Source: Phycisphaerae bacterium (GTDB taxonomy: Bacteria > Planctomycetota > Phycisphaerae > SM23-33). Taken from it: 64,000 nucleotides of DNA. A program made the position numbers and the translations under genes. A model generated the notes under the pieces. The model was not told the DNA's origin, ran no database searches, and was given only the letters and a program-made list of their open reading frames with translations. Location: contig JAGXKT010000006.1 in the NCBI GenBank assembly GCA_018335035.1, forward strand, positions 56,844-120,843. Reading direction: 5' to 3'. Below are positions 1 through 8,480 of this stretch, one piece after another (within the stretch, counting starts at the first letter, position 1; each line of letters begins with the position of its first letter).

Positions 1-220
1 CGGCGCCGTAGACAGCGACGGCCCACAGGCCCGCGGCGACCGTAGCGATAAGGGCGGCCGCCAGAAGTGCTATGTACATCCAACTGCAACCAGTGATGAT
101 CGCGTGCAGGACCCCGGCGAGCGTCACGGCTGCCGCCAGCGCCAGGCATACGACCCAGAGAATCACCGAGCTTCGTGTGCAGAGGGGAACCCAAGAATAG
201 GTGTCTGTCTCATCGGGCAT
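1..220 (-). CDS. Membrane protein, truncated at the window edge
   Basis: The frame opens with ATG at 220 and runs without a stop off the left edge, so only about 73 N-terminal residues are visible. They begin MPDETDTYSW and contain two hydrophobic stretches, about residues 20-42 and 47-70, that look like transmembrane helices separated by a short loop with a Cys. No family could be recognised. A good sigma-70-like promoter lies upstream at 291-319, which supports this start and orientation. The gene is divergent from gyrA. Coding is inferred from the open frame, the membrane pattern and the promoter. Confidence 0.55.
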   Translation of the reverse strand, partial: MPDETDTYSWVPLCTRSSVILWVVCLALAAAVTLAGVLHAIITGCSWMYIALLAAALIATVAAGLWAVAVYGA

Positions 221-290
221 GGTTAGCGCCCTTTCTCGCTGCCGCCGCATGGTCTTGCTACGGCAAACCACGGGGTCTGTGCCCTAGCGA

Positions 291-319
291 AGTCTACGTA
301 CGAGACAGGGCAAAGTCAA
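291..319 (-). promoter_or_regulatory. Sigma-70-type promoter for the truncated membrane protein
   Basis: On the minus strand TTGACT (314-319) is followed after exactly 17 bases by TAGACT (291-296). This matches the -35 consensus at five of six positions and the -10 at four of six. The predicted transcription start, near 284, leaves a leader of about 64 bases before ATG 220. Confidence 0.45.
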
Positions 320-385
320 ACGTCGCCGCCCGTTGCGGGCATACACACAGCGGGTGCCGAAGGGGGAAACCGGCGCGAGCGGCAA

Positions 386-414
386 TTGCGGACGCTACGC
401 CGCGATGGTACACT
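386..414 (+). promoter_or_regulatory. Sigma-70-type promoter for gyrA
   Basis: TTGCGG (386-391), a 17-base spacer and TACACT (409-414) form a plausible promoter. The predicted start near 421 lies about 18 bases before the GTG chosen for gyrA, so it is compatible with that start. Confidence 0.4.
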
Positions 415-438
415 GCGCTATTCCGGTAGGATCGGGCA

Positions 439-3120
439 GTGGCCTCTGGGACGGAGCATGACGTGGCGGAAGAAGGATCGAACAGAACATCGGAGACACG
501 CAACGGCGCAGGCGCCCTCGAGAAGATTGAGGGCATGTTCGGCGGGCAGAGAATCGACGACCTGCCGATCGAGGAGGAGCTCCGCGAGAGTTACCTGACC
601 TACGCCATGAGCACCATCGTGGACCGCGCTCTTCCGGACGTTCGCGACGGGCTCAAGCCCTCTCAGCGCCGCGTGCTCGTGGCGATGAGCGATCTGAACC
701 TCGGCCCGCGGGCGGCGCATCGCAAGTGCGCGAAGATCGCCGGCGACACCTCCGGGAACTATCATCCGCACGGTGAGGGTGTCGTGTATCCCACTCTCGT
801 TCGCATGGGGCAGCACTGGAACGTCCGTTACCCGCTGGTGCATCCGCAGGGCAACTTCGGCTCGATCGACGGGGACCCGCCCGCAGCCATGCGATACACC
901 GAAGCCCGCATGACCGCCGCCGCCGTCGAGATGATGGAGGACATGAATCTCGAAACGGTGGACATGCAGCCGAACTACGACGATACGCGGACCGAACCGT
1001 CCGTCCTGCCGGGCAAGTTCCCCAACCTGCTGGTCAACGGATCGCAAGGCATCGCCGTGGGCATGGCCACCAGCATCCCGCCGCATAACGTCTCCGAGGT
1101 CTGCGACGCGCTGGTGCACCTGATCGACAACCCCGACGCGGGCGTGATGGACCTGATGCAGTTCATCAAGGGTCCGGACTTTCCCACCGGCGGGCTGATC
1201 TGCGGGCGCAAGGGCATTGTCGAGGGCTACACCACCGGGCGCGGTCGCGTTACGGTCCGCGCGCGGATGCACACGGAGCAGAGCCGCGGCGGCAAGACGC
1301 AAATCGTCGTGACCGAGATCCCGTACCAGGTGCTCAAGAGCACGATTATTGAGCGGATTGCGGCCGTGGTCAAAGCGGGCAAGATCCCCGACATTCAGGA
1401 CGTTCAGGACCATTCGGACCGTACGGGGATGCGCGTGGTTGTGGAGTTGAAGAAAGGCGTCGAGCCGGAGGTCGTGATCAATCAGCTTCACCGGTATACG
1501 CCGCTGCAATCGACGTTCAGCATCATCAACATCGCGCTGGTCCACCGCGCGCCGCGGACGCTGAGCTTGCGCGACACGCTGGCGGCGTTCATCGGGCACC
1601 GCAAGGAGGTGGTTCGCCGGCGGACCGCGTATCTGCTGCGGCGGGCACGGCATCGGGCGCACATCCTCGAGGGGCTCATCCTGGCCGTGGCAGACATCGA
1701 CCGGGTCATCGAGATCATCAAGACCTCCCCGGACGTGCCGACGGCCAAGGCGAACCTGATGGCGCTGAAGATGCGCCTGACGGAGGAGGCGACGATTCGC
1801 CGGTTGCTGCCCGAAAGCTTCGTGAAGCTCGCCGGCGAAAGTGACCAACAGCTCACGGGCGTGCAGGCGGATCGGATTCTGGCGATGCAGCTCCAGCGGC
1901 TGACCGGGCTGGAGATCGAGAAGCTCGCGCGGGACTACGGCGGGCTGGTCGAGGAGATCGCCGGGTATGAGGCGATTCTCGCCGATGAGGCGCGGCTGCT
2001 GGACATCATTCGCGAGGATATCTACGAGATCAAAGACAAGTACGGCGACGCGCGGCGGACGGAGATCGTCGAGGATGTCGGCGATATCGACATCGAGGAC
2101 CTCATCGCCGAAGAGGACGTCGTCGTGACGCTGACGCACGCCGGGTACATCAAACGCATGCCGCTGACGACTTACCGCAGGCAGGGACGAGGCGGTCGCG
2201 GCATCATCGGCTCCGACGCGCGCGAAGGAGACTTCGTCGAGCGCGTCTTCATCGCTTCCACGCACGACTACCTGCTCGTGCTGCTCAACAACGGCCGCAT
2301 GCACTGGCTCAAGGTCTACGACATTCCCTCCATGGCGCGGACGAGCAAAGGCCGCGCCATCGTCAATCTGCTCGAGATGCAGCGCGACGAGAGCATCTGC
2401 GCCGTTGTAGCCGTGCGCGATTTCGAAGACAAGTATCTGCTCACCGCCACGCGGAATGGACAGGTCAAGAAGACGGAACTGGCCGCCTATGCCAACTCGC
2501 GACGCGGCGGGATAATCGCCACAGGGCTCAGCGAGGGCGATGCGGTGGTGGGCGTGGCCGTGACGCGCGGGGGCGACGAGGTTGTCCTGGCGACGGCCGA
2601 GGGTAAGGCGATCCGCTTCAAGGAGACGGACGTACGGGCTATGGGGCGTACTGCCACGGGCGTTCGCGGGGTCAACCTCCGCGACGGCGACGTGGTGGTG
2701 GACATGGCCGTGGTCGATCCGATGGCGACGCTGCTGACGGTTTGTGAGAAGGGCTACGGGAAGCGCACGGCGTTCGACGAGTACCGAACCCAGTCGCGCG
2801 GGGGGTACGGCATCATCAACATCAGGACCACGACACGCAACGGCCGGGTCGTCGGAATGAAGTCCATCCGGGATGCCGACGAGCTGATGCTGATTACGTA
2901 CAACGGCATGATCATTCGTACGGCGGTCTCGGAGATGCGCACGATCGGGCGGGCCACGCAGGGCGTGCGCGTCGTCAATCTCCGTGACGGCGACAAGGTC
3001 GTGTGCGTCGCCCGCGTGGAGAGCGAGGATTCGCCTCAGCGCAAGCTGGAGCTGGACGGCGGGGCCGAATCGGACGACGGCGCAGCGCCGTCGTCGAAAA
3101 CGGACGTCGAGCCCTCGTAG
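439..3120 (+). CDS. gyrA: DNA gyrase subunit A
   Basis: GyrA is the breakage-reunion subunit of type IIA topoisomerase, which with GyrB introduces negative supercoils. The 893-residue length fits GyrA. The winged-helix/tower core starts at about residue 40, and the catalytic tyrosine is Y153 in AAMRYTEAR. The C-terminal beta-pinwheel carries a GyrA box, QGRGGRG at residues 582-588, which separates gyrase A from ParC. The start is GTG 439. An ATG at residue 33 just before the conserved core is the alternative, since the first 32 residues are not conserved-looking. The residues matching E. coli S83 and D87 are G114 and P118. gyrB is not in the window. The gene converges on the histidine kinase gene with only 10 bp between stops. 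Confidence 0.97.
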   Translation: MASGTEHDVAEEGSNRTSETRNGAGALEKIEGMFGGQRIDDLPIEEELRESYLTYAMSTIVDRALPDVRDGLKPSQRRVLVAMSDLNLGPRAAHRKCAKIAGDTSGNYHPHGEGVVYPTLVRMGQHWNVRYPLVHPQGNFGSIDGDPPAAMRYTEARMTAAAVEMMEDMNLETVDMQPNYDDTRTEPSVLPGKFPNLLVNGSQGIAVGMATSIPPHNVSEVCDALVHLIDNPDAGVMDLMQFIKGPDFPTGGLICGRKGIVEGYTTGRGRVTVRARMHTEQSRGGKTQIVVTEIPYQVLKSTIIERIAAVVKAGKIPDIQDVQDHSDRTGMRVVVELKKGVEPEVVINQLHRYTPLQSTFSIINIALVHRAPRTLSLRDTLAAFIGHRKEVVRRRTAYLLRRARHRAHILEGLILAVADIDRVIEIIKTSPDVPTAKANLMALKMRLTEEATIRRLLPESFVKLAGESDQQLTGVQADRILAMQLQRLTGLEIEKLARDYGGLVEEIAGYEAILADEARLLDIIREDIYEIKDKYGDARRTEIVEDVGDIDIEDLIAEEDVVVTLTHAGYIKRMPLTTYRRQGRGGRGIIGSDAREGDFVERVFIASTHDYLLVLLNNGRMHWLKVYDIPSMARTSKGRAIVNLLEMQRDESICAVVAVRDFEDKYLLTATRNGQVKKTELAAYANSRRGGIIATGLSEGDAVVGVAVTRGGDEVVLATAEGKAIRFKETDVRAMGRTATGVRGVNLRDGDVVVDMAVVDPMATLLTVCEKGYGKRTAFDEYRTQSRGGYGIINIRTTTRNGRVVGMKSIRDADELMLITYNGMIIRTAVSEMRTIGRATQGVRVVNLRDGDKVVCVARVESEDSPQRKLELDGGAESDDGAAPSSKTDVEPS

Positions 3121-3130
3121 CCGTAGCGTC

Positions 3131-4756
3131 TCAAGGCAGGTCAGTATCGTCGGGTTCGCCGTGGTCCTCGGCCTCGGCAGGCAGGTTCAGCGTGAACGTG
3201 GTGCCTTCGCCCTCGACGGACGCAACCTCGATGGTTCCCCCGTGCTCCTCGACGACCTTCTTGGCGACGGCCAGGCCGAGCCCCGTGCCGCCCTGGCCTT
3301 TCGAAGAGACAAAGGGCGTGAAGATATTCTCAAGCTGCTCGGAGGCAATGCCGCTGCCGTTGTCGATGACCTGGATGACCACTTCACGTGCAGCGGGCTC
3401 GTAGCGGCTGGAGACGGTGACGGCGCCGGCGGGCTCGTCCTCGACGGCGTCGAGGGCATTGGTGATGAGGTTCAGCAGCGCCTGGTTCAAGCCGGCTTCG
3501 TCCAGGGGGACCGGCGGCTGGTCGGATAGGTCGGTCAGCAGCGCCACGTCACGATCATCGGCGCGCGGGGTGACCAGGTCGATGCACTCTGTGATGATGT
3601 GATTGACGTTGATGCGCTCGAGTTGCGGCTCGCGATCTCGCGAGAAGGCCAGCATGTTCAGGATTTGTCCGTTGATGCGATTGAGGTTTCGCTGGACGAT
3701 CGGCCAGGCCTTGCGGACCTTTTCGATATTGTTCTGGTCGAGCCCGGCCTGCACCACGTCGGCGCCGGCGCCCATCGCCTGGAGGATGTTCTTGATGTGA
3801 TGGGACAGATACGCCACGGTCTCACCGATCGCCGCGAGCCGTTCGGACTGCAACGCGGACTCGTACAGGCGGACGTTCTCAATGGCCAGGCCGGTCTGGT
3901 ATCCCACCGCCGTCAGCAGGCGCAGCTGCTCGGTCGTGTACGTGTGTTCGGAGACGCTGCAATCGACGTGGATGATGCCGAGAACGCCGCGGCGGCCTTT
4001 AATCGGCACGCAGATGGCCGAGCGGATGCCGTAGTCCTGCACGCTCTTGTGCGAGCTGAAGCGCTTGTCAGTCATGGCGTTACTGCTGAGCACGCCGACC
4101 TCGCGCCGCACAACCTCGTTGACCATTGTGCGGGAAATCGGGATGTCGCGCGAGGAATCCTCCCCGGCCAGCCGGGAGACGCGAAGATCGAGCCCGCCGT
4201 CGTCGTCGATCAGCAGGATGTAGCCCCGGTCGGCCGTGACGAACTCGAAAATCTTGTCCAGCGTTTGCCGAAGCAGAACGTCGACGTTGAAGATCGAGCC
4301 CACTTCGGCGATGAGCTCGTAGAGGATCCGCAGGTTGTCGATGGCCTTTTCGCCGGCCTCGGGCGTCGGGATGATAACCGAGTCCTCGTTGCTCGGTATC
4401 TGTGCGACGGTGGCCGAGTCCACCAGTCGTCCGTCCTCGTCCAGTTCGACGGTCGCCTGCGGACCGGCCGGACCGCCCAGGAACACCAGCAGCGTCGCGC
4501 CGCAGCGGATCTGGTCGCCCCGGTGCACCGCAGTATCCTTGCGAAGGCGCACGCCGTTGAGATAGGTCCCGTTGGCCGAGCCCAGGTCCGTCAGAATCCA
4601 CTGTCGGCCAGCCGGATTCAGGCGCGCATGTCGCCGCGAGACGGTCCCGTCGCTCAATGCCACCGAGCGCCCCCGACGCCCGATGATGTTCTCGCCGTCG
4701 CGAAGCTCGAAGGTACGCCCTCGGTCCGGGCCCTGGATGACCTGTATCGAAGCCAT
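3131..4756 (-). CDS. FHA-GAF sensor histidine kinase
   Basis: This 541-residue protein looks soluble. An FHA phosphothreonine-binding domain occupies about residues 1-95, with the typical GRR, SRRHA and NGTYLNG motifs. A GAF sensor domain follows at about 150-300, then a short helix and a histidine kinase core. The phospho-acceptor His is near residue 319 in LSHHIKN, with an N box (NLITNALDAV), a G1 box (DNGSGI) and a glycine-rich lid (GTGLGLA). No transmembrane segment is visible, so the signal is probably cytoplasmic and partly delivered by phosphorylated Ser/Thr partners. No response regulator is adjacent, so this is an orphan kinase. A weak promoter (TTGACG at 4900-4905, TTATCT at 4877-4882) lies upstream. 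Confidence 0.9.
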   Translation of the reverse strand: MASIQVIQGPDRGRTFELRDGENIIGRRGRSVALSDGTVSRRHARLNPAGRQWILTDLGSANGTYLNGVRLRKDTAVHRGDQIRCGATLLVFLGGPAGPQATVELDEDGRLVDSATVAQIPSNEDSVIIPTPEAGEKAIDNLRILYELIAEVGSIFNVDVLLRQTLDKIFEFVTADRGYILLIDDDGGLDLRVSRLAGEDSSRDIPISRTMVNEVVRREVGVLSSNAMTDKRFSSHKSVQDYGIRSAICVPIKGRRGVLGIIHVDCSVSEHTYTTEQLRLLTAVGYQTGLAIENVRLYESALQSERLAAIGETVAYLSHHIKNILQAMGAGADVVQAGLDQNNIEKVRKAWPIVQRNLNRINGQILNMLAFSRDREPQLERINVNHIITECIDLVTPRADDRDVALLTDLSDQPPVPLDEAGLNQALLNLITNALDAVEDEPAGAVTVSSRYEPAAREVVIQVIDNGSGIASEQLENIFTPFVSSKGQGGTGLGLAVAKKVVEEHGGTIEVASVEGEGTTFTLNLPAEAEDHGEPDDTDLP

Positions 4757-5071
4757 CAGTCGTCTATGATCTCATGGAGGTATCAGCCGCCTGCTGGCGG
4801 CGCCACGTCCGCTCGTCGTAACTGACGCACGTCCGGCGGGCGCGGCGGCAGCAGGCCGGCTCGCGGGCAAACAGGTAGATAACGCCCTCCGAATACTATC
4901 GTCAAGGCGCAAGGTCTCGCTTGCGGGAATCCCAACGGCATTGTCCAACCGTTTGCTCCGTCGGACGCAGGCCCGCCGCTCCGCCGTCGGCAAGCTCTGT
5001 GAGATAGACGCCAAGAACGCATCCGTCTCGCATTGGCCGCCAACCTGCCGACGGCGCCGACGACCGATGGG
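4757..5071. other. Intergenic region, 315 bp
   Basis: No convincing gene was found. Frames of about 80 codons occur on both strands but show arginine/alanine-rich translations typical of GC-rich noise and no recognisable domain. The only candidate signal is the weak minus-strand promoter for the kinase (TTGACG, 17 bases, TTATCT). Confidence 0.5.
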
Positions 5072-6361
5072 TCAGTTAGTCGCCGAGCCCCGGCCGAGCA
5101 TGACCGCTGCCACGACCAGCCCCAGCGCCGCTACGGGAAGAAACCGCATCGATGGGCCCGCCCACCTGCCGGTCACGTCCACGGCGAGGCCGAGCAGCGG
5201 GGCGATCACCACGGCGATGACAGACTTGCCCTGGGATTCGATGCTCAGCACCGTCGCCGACTGGGCGTCGTCGGTCTCGTCGGCGACACGCCCCACGATG
5301 ATGGGGCGCCAGAAATTCTGGAGCATCGCCAGCCCCATGAAAGCCGCTATCGCCAGCGCGGGAATGCCGGCAAGCAGACCGGCGGTCATCGCGGCAAAAC
5401 CCCCGGCCGTCATCGCCCAGACCCATACGGCGCCGCGCGCGTCGGAGCCGGCGCGGCGGCTCAGGACGTGGGCATGCCGAGAGGCGTAGCTGCTGGCGAC
5501 ATAGAGCACGGTGTAGGCGGCGCCGACCAGCAGGGCGGTGCGCTGGCGATCGTCCAACCACAGAAGCACGGGCAACCCCACGGCGGCAAGCTTGAGCAAC
5601 GGCTGGATGTAGTCTTTCGTGGACTTGTAGACGCCCTCGTAGGCCATCGACTCGCCTAGAGCGCGCCGTAGCGGGCGATGCCGCATCGCGCGAACGAAGC
5701 TCGCCCACGTCGTCGTCGCGACACGCCGCACCGATCTGCGTTTACGGCCTGGCACTGCCGGCGGTGTTGCGGATCGGCCGGGCCCGTCCAGCACAGGCGG
5801 ATACGTGAGGAAGTTCACGACATTGACGGCATACGGCAAGATCGACAGCCAGAAGACCCAGCGATAGTTCTCGACCTCGACGGTGAGGACCAGTCCGGCG
5901 GCGATGACGACGCTGATGGCCGAGCCGAGCTTGCTCCACGACCGCGTAAAGCCGTAGACGCGCGTTTTCTCGTCGCGTCGGTTCTGGCGGGCGAGCCAGT
6001 CGAAGATCATTGCCTTGTGCGTTCCCGTGCGGAACGCCTCGCCGACGGCGAACAGCAGCATCGCGCCAAGCAGCGGCCAGAAGGGGCCCGGCCAGCGGTC
6101 CGGCGATCCCGGCGCCGAGGCAAAGACGGCGAACGAGGCGATGTAGGCGACGAACGCCAAGATCATGCAGCGGCGGCGCCCGGCCACGTCGGCGACGGCG
6201 CCGCTGGGGATTTCCAGTATATTGATGCAGATCTCGCGAAAGCCGATCAGCAGTCCGATCTGCGAGAAGCTCAACCCCCGCGCCCGCAACGCCAGGATCA
6301 TGAACGGCTCGAAGTAGCGCTGGTTCTTAAGAAAACCGTAAAGCGCGAACCGAGCCAGCAT
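5072..6361 (-). CDS. MFS-family transporter
   Basis: This 429-residue polytopic membrane protein has the major facilitator layout. The loop between helices 2 and 3 carries the family signature G-A-V-A-D-x-x-G-R-R at about residues 54-63, and a central charged loop near residues 195-215 separates the two halves. The N-terminus (MLARFALYGFLKNQ) leads directly into the first helix, supporting this start. The substrate cannot be read from sequence. The gene lies 57 bp downstream of the Gfo/Idh/MocA gene on the same strand and is probably cotranscribed, which would suit export or uptake of a sugar-like compound, but that link is inference. Confidence 0.85.
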   Translation of the reverse strand: MLARFALYGFLKNQRYFEPFMILALRARGLSFSQIGLLIGFREICINILEIPSGAVADVAGRRRCMILAFVAYIASFAVFASAPGSPDRWPGPFWPLLGAMLLFAVGEAFRTGTHKAMIFDWLARQNRRDEKTRVYGFTRSWSKLGSAISVVIAAGLVLTVEVENYRWVFWLSILPYAVNVVNFLTYPPVLDGPGRSATPPAVPGRKRRSVRRVATTTWASFVRAMRHRPLRRALGESMAYEGVYKSTKDYIQPLLKLAAVGLPVLLWLDDRQRTALLVGAAYTVLYVASSYASRHAHVLSRRAGSDARGAVWVWAMTAGGFAAMTAGLLAGIPALAIAAFMGLAMLQNFWRPIIVGRVADETDDAQSATVLSIESQGKSVIAVVIAPLLGLAVDVTGRWAGPSMRFLPVAALGLVVAAVMLGRGSATN

Positions 6362-6418
6362 GTGCGTTCTCCCGCGCCGCGGATTCCGGCGTACGTCGCG
6401 CCGGCCGCGCTGCGACGT

Positions 6419-7456
6419 CTATGCCGTCAGCGAGACCGGCTCGCCGCCGGCGGCCGCCGATCGCCAGCACGCCTCGGTGAAGCCGATCGTCGCCAGGAAG
6501 TTCTCCGGCGGCGATTCGTTGGTCGCCGTGGCGCCGCGCAGCAGATCGACGAAATGCGTGTCTGGGTCGGCGGCGCCGCGGTTCGCCTTTTCCGCCCAGC
6601 CGTCCACGTCGACCGCCTCCAGCGGCTGGCCCTGTTCTCTCGTGCCGAGCGTGCCGCCGAGGGGGCCGTCGTTTCGGAGGAACAGGCACCGACCGCTGTC
6701 GCCGCTGAGCGTCCAGTCTTCACACATGCCTTTGTGAGCGGCCGATCCAAGTACCGTCAGCGAGCCCAGCGTTCCGCCGGCCGTGCGGAAACTGACGACC
6801 GAGTCGATGTCCACCTCGCGCCCTCGGTTGTCGATCATCGCCGAGACGGTGACGATGGGATCGGGCAGCATCCAGTTCATCACGTCAATGACGTGCGAAG
6901 CCGAGTCGTTGAGCTGTCCGCCGCCGGAGAGCTTGGGGTCCTGCCGCCACTTACCCTTGGCGCCGGTCCACCAGGCCTGCGTCTGCAGAATCGATATCAT
7001 GTGCAGAGCCCCGAAGGCCGGGTCCTGGATGAACTGCTTCATGTAGCGGAACTGCGGCTGGAAACGCCGCTGATACGTGACCACGACGCGCTTGCCGGTT
7101 GCGGCCGCCTTGCCCACGACGCGCTGCGTGTGCTCGGTCGTGCAGACCATGGGCTTCTCGACCAGCACGTGTAGCCCGGCGTCCAGGCAGTCCATGATCT
7201 GCTGGAAGTGCAGCGTATGCGGGGAGCAGATCAGTGCCGCATCCAGTTCTTCGCCGGCCAGCATCTCCGCATGGTTCTGCGTGTATCGTTTCGGTGCGTT
7301 CTCATCGACGAGAACGGTTTCGACGAACCGCGCCCACTGAGTGTCGCTGGGCTCGGTTACGGCGGGGATCGTCACGCCGTCCATGGCGATGAGCCGCTTG
7401 GCGTGGCCGCGCGAAATGCCGCCGCTGCCGATAACGCCGATTCGAATCGTATCCAT
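6419..7456 (-). CDS. Gfo/Idh/MocA-family NAD(P)-dependent oxidoreductase
   Basis: The protein has an N-terminal Rossmann fold starting IRIGVIGSGGISRGH, the family motif EKP within VLVEKPMVC, and the C-terminal catalytic segment G-G-Q-L-N-D-x-x-x-H (GGGQLNDSASHVID). Such enzymes oxidise or reduce hydroxyl groups of sugars, inositols or related metabolites in the cytosol. I chose ATG 7456 (345 residues) because AAGGAG lies about ten bases upstream and the Rossmann strand begins four residues in. An open frame extends 31 codons further upstream, but its translation is not protein-like. The substrate is unknown. Confidence 0.9.
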   Translation of the reverse strand: MDTIRIGVIGSGGISRGHAKRLIAMDGVTIPAVTEPSDTQWARFVETVLVDENAPKRYTQNHAEMLAGEELDAALICSPHTLHFQQIMDCLDAGLHVLVEKPMVCTTEHTQRVVGKAAATGKRVVVTYQRRFQPQFRYMKQFIQDPAFGALHMISILQTQAWWTGAKGKWRQDPKLSGGGQLNDSASHVIDVMNWMLPDPIVTVSAMIDNRGREVDIDSVVSFRTAGGTLGSLTVLGSAAHKGMCEDWTLSGDSGRCLFLRNDGPLGGTLGTREQGQPLEAVDVDGWAEKANRGAADPDTHFVDLLRGATATNESPPENFLATIGFTEACWRSAAAGGEPVSLTA

Positions 7457-7572
7457 CTGCTCAGAACTCCTTGCCGCTGTTTCGGGACAACACGGCGGGC
7501 GCCCCCGCCGAGGCGCGGGCATTCTAGCGAGGGCCCGGCGGCCTGTCACGGCATGAATGTCACCAAATCGCC

Positions 7573-7601
7573 TTGTTCACCGTGCTATTGTGGAGCAGAA
7601 T
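7573..7601 (+). promoter_or_regulatory. Candidate promoter of the terpenoid operon
   Basis: TTGTTC (7573-7578), 17 bases, then CAGAAT (7596-7601) match four of six consensus positions in each box. The predicted start near 7608 lies downstream of an in-frame ATG at 7557 and so favours the GTG at 7650 as translation start. The signal is only moderately convincing. Confidence 0.35.
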
Positions 7602-7649
7602 GACGGTTCAGCGGTTGGCGGTGGGGGGGGTGCTGCGGAGGTGAAGCTC

Positions 7650-8480
7650 GTGACGAATCGGACACGTAAGGTGCTTCTGTGCCTGGCGAGACGCTGCCGG
7701 GCGACCCCGGCGGGCGTGTCCGCCCGGATCGCCGCGGCGCTACGCCGCGCCGGGCAGGATTACGAGGTCACCGACGATCTGTGTGCACTGGCGGCACCGC
7801 AAGACGGCGCACTGGCGCCCTTGGCGACAGACGGCGTGACGATCGTCGCGTGCCACGAACGCGCGGTTCGTTGGCTTCTGTCGGCCGGCGGCGCCATAGG
7901 CGACGACGTCCGCGTTCTGAACATGCGCGAGATGCCGGTCGAGGCCATTCTCGATCATCTAGGCGTGGCGGACCCGGTGGCGGCGGCTGCCGATAGCCCC
8001 GCGGAGTCACCCGACTCTTCGAACGGCGACCCCGGCGAATCACTGGCGTGGTTCCCCGTTATTGACTACGAGCGCTGTACGGACTGTCGGCAGTGCATGG
8101 GCTTCTGCCTGTTCGGCGTGTTCGCCGTGCGCGACGGGCGGGTTGTCGTGTCCGAGCCGGACAAGTGCAAGCCGTACTGCCCGGCCTGCGCGCGGGTGTG
8201 TCCGAACGAGGCGATCATGTTCCCCAAGCATGCCGATGCGCCGATAAACGGCGGCCAGCCGGCTGACGGCGAGTCCGCTCCGGCGCGGGTCGACGTGTCG
8301 CAATTGGCGTCCGGCGACGTGCATGCGGCGCTGCGTCGGCGCAGCGCTGCGGGGGCGCGCGGGGCGGGGCCGCCCTGCGCGTGTGACGGCTTACGGAAGA
8401 TGCAGGAGGCGCTGGGCATTCCGGATGAGGTCGTCGCCGATATCGAGCGAACGGTGCGGGGCAAGGATGGCCCGGCATGA
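7650..8480 (+). CDS. Two-[4Fe-4S] ferredoxin-like protein, first gene of terpenoid operon
   Basis: I chose GTG 7650 (276 residues) because GGAGGTGA ends five bases before it. An upstream ATG at 7557 has no such signal. The N-terminal 130 residues form an unrecognised alpha/beta domain (TRKVLLCLARRC). The C-terminal half carries two cysteine sets: C143, C146, C149, C153 (CX2CX2CX3C) and C173, C177, C180, C184 (CX3CX2CX3CP). Each can bind a [4Fe-4S] cluster. It may deliver electrons to the radical SAM enzyme, whose ATG overlaps this stop by four bases. A CxC pair near the C-terminus may be another metal or redox site. No close named family was recognised. Confidence 0.8.
   Translation: MTNRTRKVLLCLARRCRATPAGVSARIAAALRRAGQDYEVTDDLCALAAPQDGALAPLATDGVTIVACHERAVRWLLSAGGAIGDDVRVLNMREMPVEAILDHLGVADPVAAAADSPAESPDSSNGDPGESLAWFPVIDYERCTDCRQCMGFCLFGVFAVRDGRVVVSEPDKCKPYCPACARVCPNEAIMFPKHADAPINGGQPADGESAPARVDVSQLASGDVHAALRRRSAAGARGAGPPCACDGLRKMQEALGIPDEVVADIERTVRGKDGPA

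Noticed and set aside
418..2304. 628-residue open frame on the minus strand under gyrA
   Set aside because: It lies entirely opposite gyrA, is rich in Arg, His and Asp as expected from a GC-rich shadow, and has no recognisable domain.
7557..7649. ATG 7557 as start of the ferredoxin-like protein
   Set aside because: No ribosome site is seen, the first 31 residues include a glycine run, and a strong GGAGGTGA favours GTG 7650.
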